Shown: positions 1 through 12,700 of the stretch, in pieces
Layout of the letters: every line of letters begins with the position of its first letter
How positions within the stretch are numbered: the first letter of the stretch is position 1
Origin: Nilaparvata lugens
Lineage: Eukaryota; Arthropoda; Insecta; Hemiptera; Delphacidae
Assembly: GCF_014356525.2 (NCBI RefSeq)
Contig: NC_052508.1
Location: forward strand, 64,876,917 to 64,940,916
DNA length: 64,000 nt
Reading direction: 5' to 3'
Notes under the pieces: model-generated
Databases searched by the model: none
Told to the model about the DNA's origin: nothing
Seen by the model: the letters and a program-made list of their open reading frames with translations, nothing else
Made by a program: the position numbers and the translations under genes

Positions 1-486
1 AGCGAAGCGAGTAGCTCTTATTGGAGAAGCAGTGCCCAATAAATTTTTCCGCGATGAATGCATTTCAATCTTCAACTTGGCGCCAACCTAAGAAAGTCAA
101 CTCAACTTAATGCCAACCTGACAAAATTATTAATTTAGTTACCAGTTAACAACTGTTTCGAAGAGATACTCTCTCTAGATTATAGTTCTATATTAACATA
201 TGGTATGGACATTTTTCAATTATAATTAAGAAAATAAGAAGAATATACATGCTAAAAGACGAACTTAAACCCTTAAAACCACCCTTAGAGTTTAATTGTT
301 ACACCCTTAGAGTAAATATTGCCAAAAGATTTCTTAGTGCGCCTCTAAAGGGCCAACTGCACATACCTACCAAATTTGAACGTTTTTGGTTCGGTAGATT
401 TTTAGTTCTGCGAGTGAGTGAGTGAGTCAGTCAGTCAGTCACTCAGTGAGTGAGTGCCATTTCGCTTTTATATATAATATATAGAT
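1..486 (+). repeat. Interspersed repeat (copy 1), ends in GTGA/GTCA tract
   Basis: The same sequence, with small indels, recurs at about 48470-48888. Both copies share a block near GCAGTGCCCAAT and a run of GTGAG/GTCAG tetramers (about 411-455), then GCCATTTCGCTTTTATATAT. The second copy is preceded by an extra inverted-repeat head rich in CGCTTCGCTCGC. No coding capacity is seen. The layout fits the 3' tail of a LINE or a SINE-like element, but I cannot name the family. Confidence 0.75.
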
Positions 487-1496
487 GAATTATCATTTCA
501 CAGGTATCGTCGAGACAAATGGTAGGAGTTGATATGAAAGTTTCTGCTAGTCAAGAATGATGCCATTCGATGCTGGAATGTAAGTGAAGCCATACCTTTG
601 GGACCACAATATACTTATTTTATGTTAGAAAGTCTAGATAATTTAAGTTAGATGTACGAATAGTCTTTTAGTTTGACAAAGAACAAAGAACTTTCAGTTT
701 GGCCCTTTTGAACAAAGTTATGCATTTAAATAATAACTAATTATAAATATATGTTTTAAGCTGAAACTTATCTAGTTGATGAGCTACCACGCTAAAATCG
801 TTCATTCTCCTAATTTTCAAATAAATTGGTTGTTTTATTACAAAGCATAAAATTCCATTTTGTTTTCAAACTATTTTTCTGAAAGCTTAGATAATATCGT
901 TTCGTTTAATCGATGTAAATGTTAAACGATTATGTAGGTTATAGTATTAAGTGGCCTACTAAATTTGTGTGTCAAATTTCAAAGAGAAGCCAAATCTGAA
1001 TGATATATTTTGGATTACTTATTGCTACAGTTATTTGAGTTTGATATTTTATTGACCTCACCTTAGTGTTGTGATATTTGAAATGAAGTTAAAATACTCG
1101 TTATTAGGCGGAGTTAATACTTTAATGTAAATAATCATTGTGCGATTGGACCTTGTTTATTCCATTATCGTGTATTGTTTATCAACGTCACTATGTTCTA
1201 AAAAAATCAAAACAGGAATAATTGTGTGTACGTAAGTGTTGGTGGTTCTAAAAATTGACCAATAGTTTTTGAAAATTACGGGCTAATAATCTGATTGGAA
1301 GATCATATTATTCACATTGGAAATGATACGATTACAATCGTAAGATGATCGCTTATACAAGAGTATTTTCCTTGTTCTAGTTCTATTAATTTTATACCCA
1401 TTTAAAATCAGTCTTTTGTTCTCTCTTGAAAATGTGCAAGAATTTATTATGTACTGAGATTCATCTGTGCGTAAATTCTTCTTATTTCGGCCTATC
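487..1496. other. Non-coding stretch, AT-rich
   Basis: No supportable gene. The part at about 1275-1440 matches about 11820-11965 (shared words GATGATCGCTTATACAAGAG and AAAATCAGTCTTTTGT), so it is another interspersed repeat. The rest shows nothing recognisable. Confidence 0.6.
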
Positions 1497-1714
1497 TTAA
1501 GCTAGGTTTAGACTATGTAGCAGAGCTACATATAGCTCTGATTCTCTTTTATGTTTACCGAAAATTTTGGATAGCTCATTTTCTGCTATATAGCTGAGAA
1601 AATAGGCTTAAAACTGCTATATAGCAGATTTCCAGTGTCACTTTTTGAACATGTAGTAGAGCTATATAGCTGAGCTACAAGTAGCTCTGCTACATAGTGT
1701 AAACCTTGCTTAAG
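1497..1714. repeat. Palindromic MITE-like element, AGAGCTA type
   Basis: Terminal inverted repeats start TTAAGCTAGGTTTAGACTAT and end with the near reverse complement (ATAGTGTAAACCTTGCTTAA). The interior is built of inverted words such as GCAGAGCTACATATAGCTCTG halves. A longer relative lies at 23664-24408. It has no coding capacity and is probably a non-autonomous DNA transposon. Confidence 0.75.
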
Positions 1715-4700
1715 AGCATGCTAAGATATCAGTAGGCTACTTTGATTTGAGTTGCTACTTCTAAATCTGTCTTTAATATTTTACAAATTGATGTGAAATT
1801 AGTTTCTATTTTTAAGGAATGTCTTTCTATTATGCTTGTATTATACTATGATCATTGTATTGCAGTTGAATATTCAATTTGTAAACAATATTATTATGAC
1901 GAGCGCTGATTTTTTTCAAGTGAATTGTAGTTTGAACATTTTCTCTGGTTAATGTTAATAACATGAATAGTTCTTTAATATTATCCAGTGTTTATGTACT
2001 ATGCTGCAGTAAGCTTCAAATAAACAGGCTTCAAGCAAATCTTACTATTATTTATTATCAAGTCTCCCTCTTCCTTATTGATTATTTGCAACTTTCTCAT
2101 TATTATTACCTGCTGCATATTTGACTCTAAGGCTGGGGTTGGACCAAACCAGCGAATGCTTGTTCTTCTTTCTTTATTGATTCATACAATAAGTACATAA
2201 TCAAAATTGAAAAAAATAAGATAACCTTGTGCTATTCCTCTCCCAAATTTAGATAAGGTTACACATAGTCCGAAATGTATGTATAGTTCTGAACAAAGAT
2301 CATAAAAATCCGGATAAAACCTGTTTAAAAGCTCTAAAGCCATTAGAACTAACATAGGATTCACACACTTGGAGACATAATTTATCATGCTTCTCATATA
2401 TATCGGTTTGTCTCTATGTGTTTTATCCTCCAGAATTTGTGCTCTAGCTCTATGCTCCTTCGGTTCAGCTCCAGCCTTACACTGACATTCTATATAAAGT
2501 ACCATACATTGGTTTTACCGTATCATTCAAGTACTATTCACTATTTTCCTCTATGGATGTACCGTACCATTTTTCAATTGATAAAAAATATATTATCATC
2601 ATTATTGTGTTAATCTGGTTTTTGATTATCTGAATTCACATACATCATTGTTCTAAAATATTTATTTTTAGCTGCTATCACTTGATTATAACTGTGGGAA
2701 TTAAGATACACCTTCCTTACAATATTCAAATTCTCTCCCTAAAAATTATAGGGTGGTCTTATATAAGATTTTCAAAGTAATCGGATTGAAATGAAACCCT
2801 ATTCCAATTTTCTCACATTCCATTTCGAAAAATGAGGTTTTGACTGAATTCTCTTCAGTCTCAAAATTTCCTAGCATACAAAAAATATGTAGATCTTCAA
2901 TGTTTATTTACTTATACATTGATACATAGGTTACAACATCCTTCTCAACTATGAATGATTGGGAAAGGAACAACAGGCTTGAAGCCCAAAACTGTTCCTC
3001 TCCCAAATTTAGATAGAAATTGTCCAAAAATAGGTTATGTTTACACTTCACGATTTTTGTCCAATTTTGTGTCCAAAAAGTTTATAAACTATAAATATGT
3101 TGCCTATATTTGGAAAACTTTCAGTATCATAATCCAAAATTTTAGAATTTAGGAATAATCAAGTACATTTGTTGTTTCGCGGTATTCTGTACTCTGTTCG
3201 TTTTTCTGCAGAGAAAAGTAGAAAAGATAAATCTACAAAATTTATGAAGAATCGAGTTGGCAACTCGTTGCATAGTTTTGTAAAATATTCCACTTTATTG
3301 ACATTGCATGTCATTGTCAAAAAACTATGATTTTTCTAAAATTAAACTGCACAGGGTATAAATTGGATTGAACGTCTTTGTTGAAGAACAATAACTTTTT
3401 TCTAAAAGCTATTAGCAACACAGGGTATAAATTGTGTATTTCGCTTAATGTATACTAATAATTATTGTTGTATTATATATTATATATATTTATATCCATG
3501 TTGTGAATTGTATAATATTTATATAACTAATCATACTGTATTTATATAAATAATTGAAATTACCTACCTTATGATAATATATTTTATACAAGATGTACAC
3601 CTGGAAGTGAGGAATACCTGTGAGGTATTATTATTCTTTGTAATGTACTCTTTGTAATGATATATTTTCCAAGTATATTATATGCATAATCCAATATCCA
3701 AGTAGTATAATATATAGCTGTACAGTATGTCTAAAGTGTAGTAGAATATACTTTGAAGATCAGTATTTCTATAGTTTGATATTGTAAAATGTGAAAAGTG
3801 TGATTTATCTCAAGATAACGGTGTTCTATGGAAAAATTATGTGTCTTTATATTATTATGAATGTGATTTTATATGTTACTGTATATTTCATAAGAATATG
3901 TTTATCACTAGTGCTCATATTTGAATTGAATATCATTACCATTTTAGTGTATTTTAGGAATCCTCTAATCATTTTAGATGTTGTTCGTATATAGTAAGCT
4001 TTACTGAAGTTATTTTTTATACCATTAGAATTCAGTTACCAAAATGTGAACCGTCAAAAATGGGTACTTGTAGTCAATTCTTCAAAAATTTTACTCCTAT
4101 CAATTAACTGGTCTATCGTCCGTGAATAAACATATAATAAAATTATTATAGCTTTTTTTAAGATGAATATGAAATACTAAATTATTATCTTTATTGAACA
4201 ATGTTGGAGAACTGAAAATGTCATTTTGCAAAGTAATTTTCTACGGCTAGGTCATTGTTCATTTTTAAAAGTCCTTTATTTCCTTGTGTCATTTTTTAAA
4301 TAATTCATGCTCCACTGTGAAAAATCCCTGGCCGTTTGTACTGTATCGATTTATCTTTTAAAATTTGTAATATAATTTTTGAATTCTATTTTATTTTTAT
4401 ACGCGTTATAGCCTTTATTTGTTTTGCATTGTAGTAGTTATTAGAATAAACTGCACATGCGCAGTGATAGCAGATAAAATCCTAAAATTTATCAATATTA
4501 GTACAAATTGTCATGTTCCAAACTATATCAAATACCAAAACTTTCAATTATAAATAAAAATTTATAATTTTGTTGGATTTTTTAATGTTACATTTTATGT
4601 TTTTGATGTTTTCTAGACGTTATCATTCATCACTAGTGTATGGTGGATGAATAAATTGTAAGAAAAACTAATAAAAGTTTTTATCAGTAAAACTATTGAC

Positions 4701-4795
4701 TTGGTGATTGTTTCTATTTATATATCTCATTTACATATTCACAAAATCAAAACAATGATTGGGAGAGGAACAACATAATTAATCCAAAACTATTA
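1715..4795. other. Gene-free intergenic stretch
   Basis: I see no exon with flanking splice sites and no long codon-biased frame. A short repeat word (CCTCTCCCAAATTTAGATA) occurs at about 2240 and 3000, and again around the MITE at 4796. That suggests LINE or SINE tails. The rest is AT-rich. Confidence 0.55.
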
Positions 4796-4993
4796 GGCTC
4801 AACTCACCCTTACGCGACTCAAGTCGAGAAGAGACTGCGACTCTAGTCGAGAGCATGTGTTTACAAATGGTGACAATCAGACCAGTCGATTCTAGTCCCC
4901 GCGACGTCACCATTTGGAAACACATGCTGCGTCGAGAAGAGACTAGAGTCGCAGTCTCTTCTCGACCTTAGTCGCTTAAGTATGAGTTGAGCC
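4796..4993. repeat. MITE with TTA target duplication, inserted in an older repeat
   Basis: Termini are GGCTCAACTC and GAGTTGAGCC, flanked on both sides by TTA (4793-4795 and 4994-4996). The interior is strongly palindromic around GACTAGAGTCG words. A 3-bp TTA duplication is typical of PIF/Harbinger-type elements. The flanks join up as an uninterrupted copy of the repeat also seen at 2955-3020, so this is a nested insertion. Confidence 0.8.
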
Positions 4994-4996
4994 TTA

Positions 4997-6336
4997 CTCT
5001 CCCGAATTTAGATAGTTTATTAACAGTTCTGAATGTGATTATGGTACCAATGCTTGGGCGAGACTATATTATGCGTTTTATCAGTTGCCCAGCCAATCAG
5101 AGAGCTACCTGCCCTGCCGACTCTGAAAACGCCTGAAAAAACTCCTAATATGATCTCGCCCTTGAGAATATTGTTCTGACGTTACTTGTGTATCTGTTTC
5201 AGTTGACTTCGATGAGGTTAAACTTTTTTCAGTAGGTTCATTTATTCAGAATTCATCAACGAATTTGAGATAATAGCTATCTATCTGCCTACCCAAATAA
5301 GCCATAAAAAAGGGAAAATTGCATAGTCTGTTTATCGAAAGGTTAGGCAGAACATAAAGTTTGTGCCTGTGTAAGTGTGAAAGTAATTACTTAGCTATCA
5401 GATATTAATAGTTGAAATAAGTGTATAATAAATATATAATAAAAAATAAGCGTAGAATAAGATGCAATGATTCATTACATCTTATTAAATAGAATATCAT
5501 CTTTATTAGTCTCAATATTTCATCACAATTTGACACAAATAGGCCAGTCAACACAAATACAATACAGCACAATAAAAACTATACAAGCGCAAACTTTATG
5601 TTGTGTCTTTCCTTTTGATGAGGAGAATACCGTATAATTATTATTTAACGAAAATCCTAAATAAATGCTGCAAATCACCCCGAAGACCTCTGCGTTTGCA
5701 TAAATACATTCTCTATTTAATTCCATCTGAGACTACCGTAAAGTTGATTTAGTTTACTAATTACATTGAATATTGTAGGTACATAAATCATTCAAAAAGG
5801 ACCGGAGACAAAAATAAAAATGTAACGCTTTCATAAATCAATTTCAATTTTATTCTTGTCGACAAGTTAAGATTTATGGTTTATTGATCCGAAACTTATA
5901 ACTAGATAATTCAACTTTTAAAACAATGTTATAATTCAAAGTTTTTTCCATTTGTATAATAAAACATTTAAATCCAAGTTATACAGTGAGGATGAAATTA
6001 ATGATTTCACATGAGCAGGTTGACTTTCATTTAAAAATAGATAGACTAGAAGAGAATGACATAGATAAGGATTTTGACACAAAAATTATTTCTTATTACA
6101 TTTGTCATTATATTAGTTGTCATTAAAATTCTTGATATTTCTACATTAATATTTCAAAGCAAAAATTGAAAATCGACACATTAAAATCATTGATTATGCA
6201 CATTTAACACAGTAGGCTATCATATTATCAACACACTTAAACGTCTTATAAATTAGTACCATCTTAATCCAATGTTTATTATTCAATATTGACTTCTTTG
6301 GATGTTAGTCTAATATATTTTTAAAAGTTGAGTTCT
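4997..6336. other. Non-coding stretch between repeats and the ankyrin gene 3' end
   Basis: No gene is supportable; the short open frames lack splice sites and codon bias. The upper part, about 6270-6336, should be 3' UTR of the minus-strand ankyrin/SAM gene. Confidence 0.5.
6275..6280 (-). terminator. Candidate polyadenylation signal of the ankyrin/SAM gene
   Basis: AATAAA on the minus strand, about 57 bases beyond the TGA at 6337-6339. No transcript evidence is available, and other A-rich hexamers nearby cannot be excluded. Confidence 0.4.
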
Positions 6337-6418
6337 TCAAAGTGAATTCTGTTGTTGCTGTCTCAAGGCATTTAGACTGGTAATAGCCATCGACATTTTC
6401 CTTCGAGGTCCCAATAAA
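6337..6418 (-). CDS. Ankyrin/SAM gene, last exon (end of SAM domain, stop)
   Basis: Acceptor TTTTTCAG ends at 6419. The exon starts with one base completing a codon and encodes LLGPRRKMSMAITSLNALRQ plus a short Gln-rich end, then TGA at 6339-6337. LGPRRKM is the typical last-helix entry of SAM domains in this family. Its phase matches the donor at 10312 exactly. Confidence 0.85.
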
Positions 6419-9400
6419 CTGAAAAATTTAATAGGTTATTAATAAATAAAATATACTTTTGTACCATGAACAATATTATAAATCAATGGCTTAGTTTGAT
6501 AATGATATCATTCCTACAATTTACTTCGATTCTTATTGGATGATTTCAGATTCAAATTTTCATGTCAGAATTAATTCAATTTAATACTCTAGGATGTTTC
6601 TCTATAGTGAGGTCCACGTTATAATGGCATTGGAGGAAGATAGAAGATCAGCGTTGCTGATTCTCTGCCTTATCACTGCTTTCTATAAGGAGGACAGGTA
6701 GCTGATACCAGTATATCTGATTAACTGTTAATACTATTAACTGAAAATATATTTTTCAATGATTTAATAATACATTTTCATAGCTCATATTGAGAATTGT
6801 ATTATACATTGTTAAGAAACGATCTGGCAATTTCGCGGAGCTAGAGAAGGATAGCAGACCAGACCATAAGCTTCTTATCGATTACCGGCCAAGGTTAAGA
6901 TCGTACCTGGCTCTGGCTGCAGCTGTATCCAACTCCACAGTTCAAGGTAACACGTCTTCTACATCTACAATCAGTGACAGTGAAGATAACAGTGAAAGCA
7001 CAATGAATAACCCCCTTATTTCAAGACCAATTGCGAAACATCACCTACACATAATACCTGAATATACAGGAAACCCAATAGAACTACTTAGCTTTCTTGA
7101 AGTTGTCGAAAAATTGAAAAATGACTACTGTAATAATCGTATCGCGGAAGCAGCAGACAATCATTGGATTCTCCTTCACTATTGTAAAAACAAATTACAT
7201 GGACCTGCTAAAGATGTAATCCTCAACAGTACAGTAGATGACCTCTCAAATTTGATTGATGTTTTGAAAAACAACTTTGCCGATAATAGGACAGTAGAAC
7301 AATTAACTATGGAACTGCTTGCTATGAAATCACACCAAAAAGAACACACTCCACAATTATTGAAATTCTACAAGGACTCGAAATTAAATTCCCAAAATAT
7401 AGTGTTGAACAAAAACTTCGATTAGCTTTGCGAACCTATAACAATTCGATAAAAGATCAATTCAACTTAAGCCCAAATGAACTAACTTTCGGAATTCAGA
7501 ATTATTTACCAAATAATCAAGATCAGGATAATCCCGCAGTAATCACTGAAGAACTTGCTAATCAATACTTCAAAGAAATACAAGCGTTGAATGATGCCGT
7601 TTACAAGAAAATAATCGAGGAAAAAGAAAAACGAACAGAAAAATGTAACAAAATAGAGAGGAACCACCTGAAATACCAGATAGGATATTCATCAAAAACC
7701 CGAAATTTCACAAAAATGTTCCAAGGTATAGCACAGCTACTAAGGAAGGTGATAGGTTCAAATTGAAAAGAAATTTAATCAAAATCCACCCTAACAGAAT
7801 GAAAAGGCCTCGTAAAAAAGTAAAAGATAATCTAATTGTTACAGATGAAGGCAATGACCATCCTTCTGTTGTTCCTGATCCCAGCAACGTTGACGTACAG
7901 ACTGACAGACTTGACAAAGACAGCAGGAATAATTCCGATTAAAATAGGACAATCTATGCTCATTAACGACACATACAAAGTTATCCATTTTACTAACGTG
8001 ACTGACCTTAAAATACAATCTTTGAAATTACAGACTCATATTAATAATCTGCAAGTCGCTTACATATCCTCTGACATTATTGAATCTTTGAAGAAAATTT
8101 CACTCAACCAATATTTTAAATTAGAAATGATTTCTGAAAATAAGAATAAAAAGGTAAAACGTGGACTAATGAACGGATTAGGAAACGCCATATCATGGTT
8201 GACAGGGCTTATGACTGCTGACGACAAAGAACACCTCGACAAAGTTATTGATAAAATAGAAAATAATGAATTACATCTTGTTAAAAATGAAGAACATAAT
8301 TTTGAAATGAACCATGAGTTAATTAAGAAATTTAATTTCGATGTTGAGCATATTAATTCAAATAATAAAGCATTAGAAAATATTACTAACGAAACTGCCA
8401 ATATTGTCGAAAATATGCAAGCTGTTGACTTAATTACTTTGACTATACAATTGTTGGATGATGAAATAAATGATGTTGTTAACTCGTTGATGTATTGCAA
8501 AGAAGGGAAACTTCATCCATCAATTTTGAGCTTTGATGATTTTCGTAGGTTAATTAATTATAAGAATTATTCATTAGCTAGTAGAGATTCCAGTATTTTA
8601 TGGGAAATTAGTAATAGCACTTGTATTTTATCGAAATCTGTTATAACTTACATTATCCATTTACCGAAATTAAACGATTTATTTGAAAAATATGACCTTC
8701 TGTCTTATCCTGTTGAAATGGAATCAAATGTTCACACCATGAAATTAAAAGAAAAATCTATATCTGTGTCTCAAAACAAAAAGCTTTGGAAACTGACCAA
8801 TTGTCAAAAATTCTCTTCTATTTCTTTCTGTACTTCAGGAGAAATTATACATGATAACTGTATTTTGTCTGTAGTAAATAATAAGGATTTGGATAGTTGT
8901 GTAAGAATAGAAATAATTAATGATAGACCATTTATGAATTATTTCGAAAATTGTAATTGTATTTTAGGATATAAGTTTGATCAAATTAATATCAATAATG
9001 GCTCTATAAATACTCCTTCATCTTTCCTTATCAATCTGGATATCAATGATAAAATGACAGATGTAAAATTACCGTTTACTTCAGTTACCACATACGCACA
9101 AAAATTAAGTCATGTACCAAATAAAATTCATACTAAACTTATCGATTTGAAAGATGTTAGTGAACTTGATGATATTGAACCTAGAGATTTTGATTTTATA
9201 AATTTTGAAGATTCTTTCGTCCTTAAGACACGCCACATTGTAATTTTTGTTCTAAGTACATTTATACTTCTTGTAATTTTGATAATCGTTTATTACAAAT
9301 TTAAGAAGCCAACCAGTGTACTAAATTACCGAATTGATACACAAGTACCAATATCATCAACCCCTACCATAAGCTATATTGTACCACCTAGAAATTAGAT

Positions 9401-9675
9401 CTAAGTTAGTAAACTTTAATTTGTAACTTCATTTTAATTTTTGTAATTTTTGAGTGTCCCAAATTTATTTTTCGGGACGAAAAAAACTTAAGGAGGGAGG
9501 AATTATGTAAACTTAAACAATTGATATGCTGACTACTATTTTTGTCAGTACCGCTTAGTGTCGCTCTCAGCGCGCTCATTTTAGTTAGTCTACTTCAGCC
9601 ACTTGATGTGTTAACATGTATTTTTTGCAAATAAAATTTCTTTTTAAAAACTGAGTTTTAATGAACGTGAACGTG

Positions 9676-9742
<67 letters not shown>

Positions 9743-12700
9743 AAGAAACGATCTGGCAATTTCGCGGAGCTAGAGAAGGATAGCGCTAACTGCTTTGTCG
9801 AATGATGGACAAGGATAGCAACACCAATGCCAATCAAGAACTGCGATTATAACGTGGACCTCATTGTAACATTACTGACACATCTCTACTCTACTGATTC
9901 TCTGTCTTTGAATTTTTCAAGCTAATACTAGCTTGAACTAGTGACTCTACTATAATATAACATCAGAATTGATTTTCAGATATCACAATAATAGAAATCA
10001 CCGATTCCTCGATTCCATCATAGAGAAAATATAGCATAAAAAGATATTCCACGATTTTAGTCAACTCAAGCCGATTACTGTCTATTATTACTGTTTTGGC
10101 CATGTGAGAGTGTAAGAACGGCACATTATGAGAGATTACCAGCGTCACATAGCTTCACCAAAAACAGTACTACTAGGACTTTCGGCTTCAGTTGACAGTG
10201 GAAATTTAAACATAAACGCCCTATTCCATGAGATATCTTCTTATATGCTATCTTTTGTCTATGATTTTATCAAGATAAATTTAATTAATACGTTTTGAAA
10301 TATCCACTTACTTTACTCCAAGACTCTGTAGATCAGCCTCAGTCAATGTTAAAAACTTGTCCATATCTATGTTATTGTCAATCATAATCGGCCAATATTT
10401 GTCCAGGGAGAGATACTGTAGAAGTTTCTGGAGATTCTGCACAGCTAAGGATAGTTCATAAATATTTATTAATAAAACTATATTACACTACAATTGTAAG
10501 TTTTAATAAATGTTGACAACTACAATGCTTTTTAAAAATGTGAAATATTTTTAAGGAAACACTAAAGTTATTATCAAATATGGAAAAAATTGAAAAACTT
10601 GTTTTCAGCTCAATGAATAATTGAGTGATTCGAATGCTGTTCAATAATTAAACAGATTAATTCCATCAAAATAACTGACAATAAATTGAAAAAAAATCGA
10701 CTGAGTTACTGTCAATGTAGTAGAACTGTTCCATAATGAAATAAAAACACCCATATATTGTAAAATTTTTCAAGCTTGAAAATGTGACCTGTGTGGCCAC
10801 GAATTCATGGTCCTGTACCACATAAAACTGTGTAGAATTTTATAATATATGTGTGTTTTTATTTCATAATTGGAAAAAAGTAAATTGAAATACAGTACTT
10901 TCCTTAAATAATATTGGTCATCACTCACAAAATCAATTTTAAAGTTTAGTATGTTTAGGCTTATCCTTATGACTGCGAGCGTCTCACTAAGCCAAGACTC
11001 ATAATATTTCTTTCATTATAATCACTTATAAATCTTCATGAGAATTGCAATTTTTTCTCGATAGTATTCTAAAATCGTTTTTAAAAAACAGTTTATAAAT
11101 ATAAATTCAAACTCCTTGCATAAAAATGCCGAATACGGTAAACAGTCTACATCAAAATAAACGACAGAAAGTTAATAAACTAGAAAAAAACAAGGGAAAT
11201 GCGTGTAAAGTGTACAATATAAATAAATTATAAAGGCATAGGTCTACCTGATACACGAAACTGGATGATAGTGACAATGCCTTGATATTCGTTTTTGGCG
11301 GCGATCATCTCAGCAGTTTCTCCCTTACTGTTGGTTTTCAACGGATCTGCACCAAACTTTAGAAGATATTTTACTATGGTTTCATTGCCCAGGCCAACCG
11401 CTACTAACAACATTGGCTCATTGTTCTCTCTGTGAAATTAAATTTATGGTTCAAATTTCCAAGGACAACATTGAAATAATTTGAAATTGATATCAATTTT
11501 ATTCTAGATAGCTACAGTTGTGAAGGTAATATCATAGAGGAATGTTTGTAAGAAGATATTAGGTATAGGTCATTTATGTTTCAAATTTCAAGCCCATTTT
11601 TGTTAACTCAAGCTGATTGCTGTCTACTACTGTCTATTATAGGTAACTGTTTTGTTGGAGTGAGAGAGTTTGTGTTTACCCCAATATAGATTCTATTGGA
11701 TTGGACATAACTTATCATACACATGATGAACATATGTGTTTGTCAAGTTTCGTTCAATCTAATAGAATCTATAAGGATTATGTTATTAACATTTTGTTAA
11801 TAATTTTGGTGTGTAAACGCTAAAAATTTGATTGGAAGATCATATATTCGTATTGGAAATGATACAATCACAATCATAAGATGATCGCTTATACAAGAGT
11901 ATTTTCCTTGTTCTAGTTTTATTAATTTGATACCCATTTAAAATCAGTCTTTTGTATTCTCTCTTGAAAATGTTACGCGTGTGTAAACGCAGGTTAAGAG
12001 CCTGTTCACATGACAGCGATTTACGCTCGGTTGTCGCGCGATTGACCAACCGAGCGGTTGCCAGGTATAGGGAAACACATGGTGCCGTACACATGCATCG
12101 CTCGGTTTTAGTAGTCGCCGGCGAATCGCGGCGGTTGTAATCTCAGACTTAACCGAGGGCAAATCGCTCATGAATCGCTGTCATGTGTACGAGACTGGCA
12201 AATCGAGCGATTTGCCAACCGCGTAAGTCGCTGTCATGTGTACAAGCTCTAATAACGGCACAGTATGAGAGACTACCAGCGTTACATAGCTTCACTAAAA
12301 AGAACAACTATAGGTCTATCAGCGTGATTTGAAATTGAAATTTTGACATAAACCATATGGGATACCTTCTTATACTATCTTTCCTCTATGGTGATATTGT
12401 GGTAGAGACCCACATTGAATTAAACGACTCAAAGATGTCACCTCTATAATTTATTCATTGAAAGATTGATAAATTCTAAATCACCTCATAATTATATAAT
12501 GTAAGCTATGAATCTTAAGGCCCAGTCATTTCATTATTATGGCACAAACTCAGAATGGTATTTGATAGTAACTTATTACCTTATTATTACAGTAGGCTAC
12601 TTTATCACAGTGTGGGCTACCTACTACTGAATACAGTATTTCAAACTTTAGATGCTGACTATCTCTTCTTAAAATTGAATCATTGTAAAGAAACTCAAAA

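Larger units (their letters stand above)
6855..9736 (+). mobile_element. Errantivirus-like retroelement remnant: gag fragment, integrase end, intact env, 3' LTR-like tail
   Basis: Order on the plus strand: gag-like frame (to 7425), C-terminal integrase frame (about 7370-7766), env (7845-9398), polypurine tract AAGGAGGGAGG (about 9490-9500), an LTR-like segment with AATAAA near 9633, and a (TA)n tract. Protease, reverse transcriptase, RNase H and most of integrase are absent, since gag runs straight into the integrase tail. No matching 5' LTR is seen. It sits inside a family A MITE, in the last intron of the ankyrin/SAM gene, on the opposite strand to that gene. It is an old or non-autonomous copy of an insect endogenous retrovirus (Metaviridae, env-bearing). 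Boundaries are set by the 47-bp flanking repeats. Confidence 0.8.

Noticed and set aside
411..455. CRISPR-like short repeat run
   Set aside because: Contiguous GTGA/GTCA tetramers with no spacers, the tail of a dispersed repeat in a eukaryotic genome.
8060..8500. 146-codon minus-strand frame inside env
   Set aside because: Antisense shadow of the env coding sequence; no family likeness.
10436..10444. Alternative acceptor CTGTGCAG for the SAM exon
   Set aside because: It would read the SAM coding sequence out of frame from the phase-1 donor at 11248; the TTAG ten bases upstream restores it.
11840..12171. Overlapping frames on both strands near 12000
   Set aside because: They fall in a GC-rich palindromic MITE, where inverted repeats open frames by chance.
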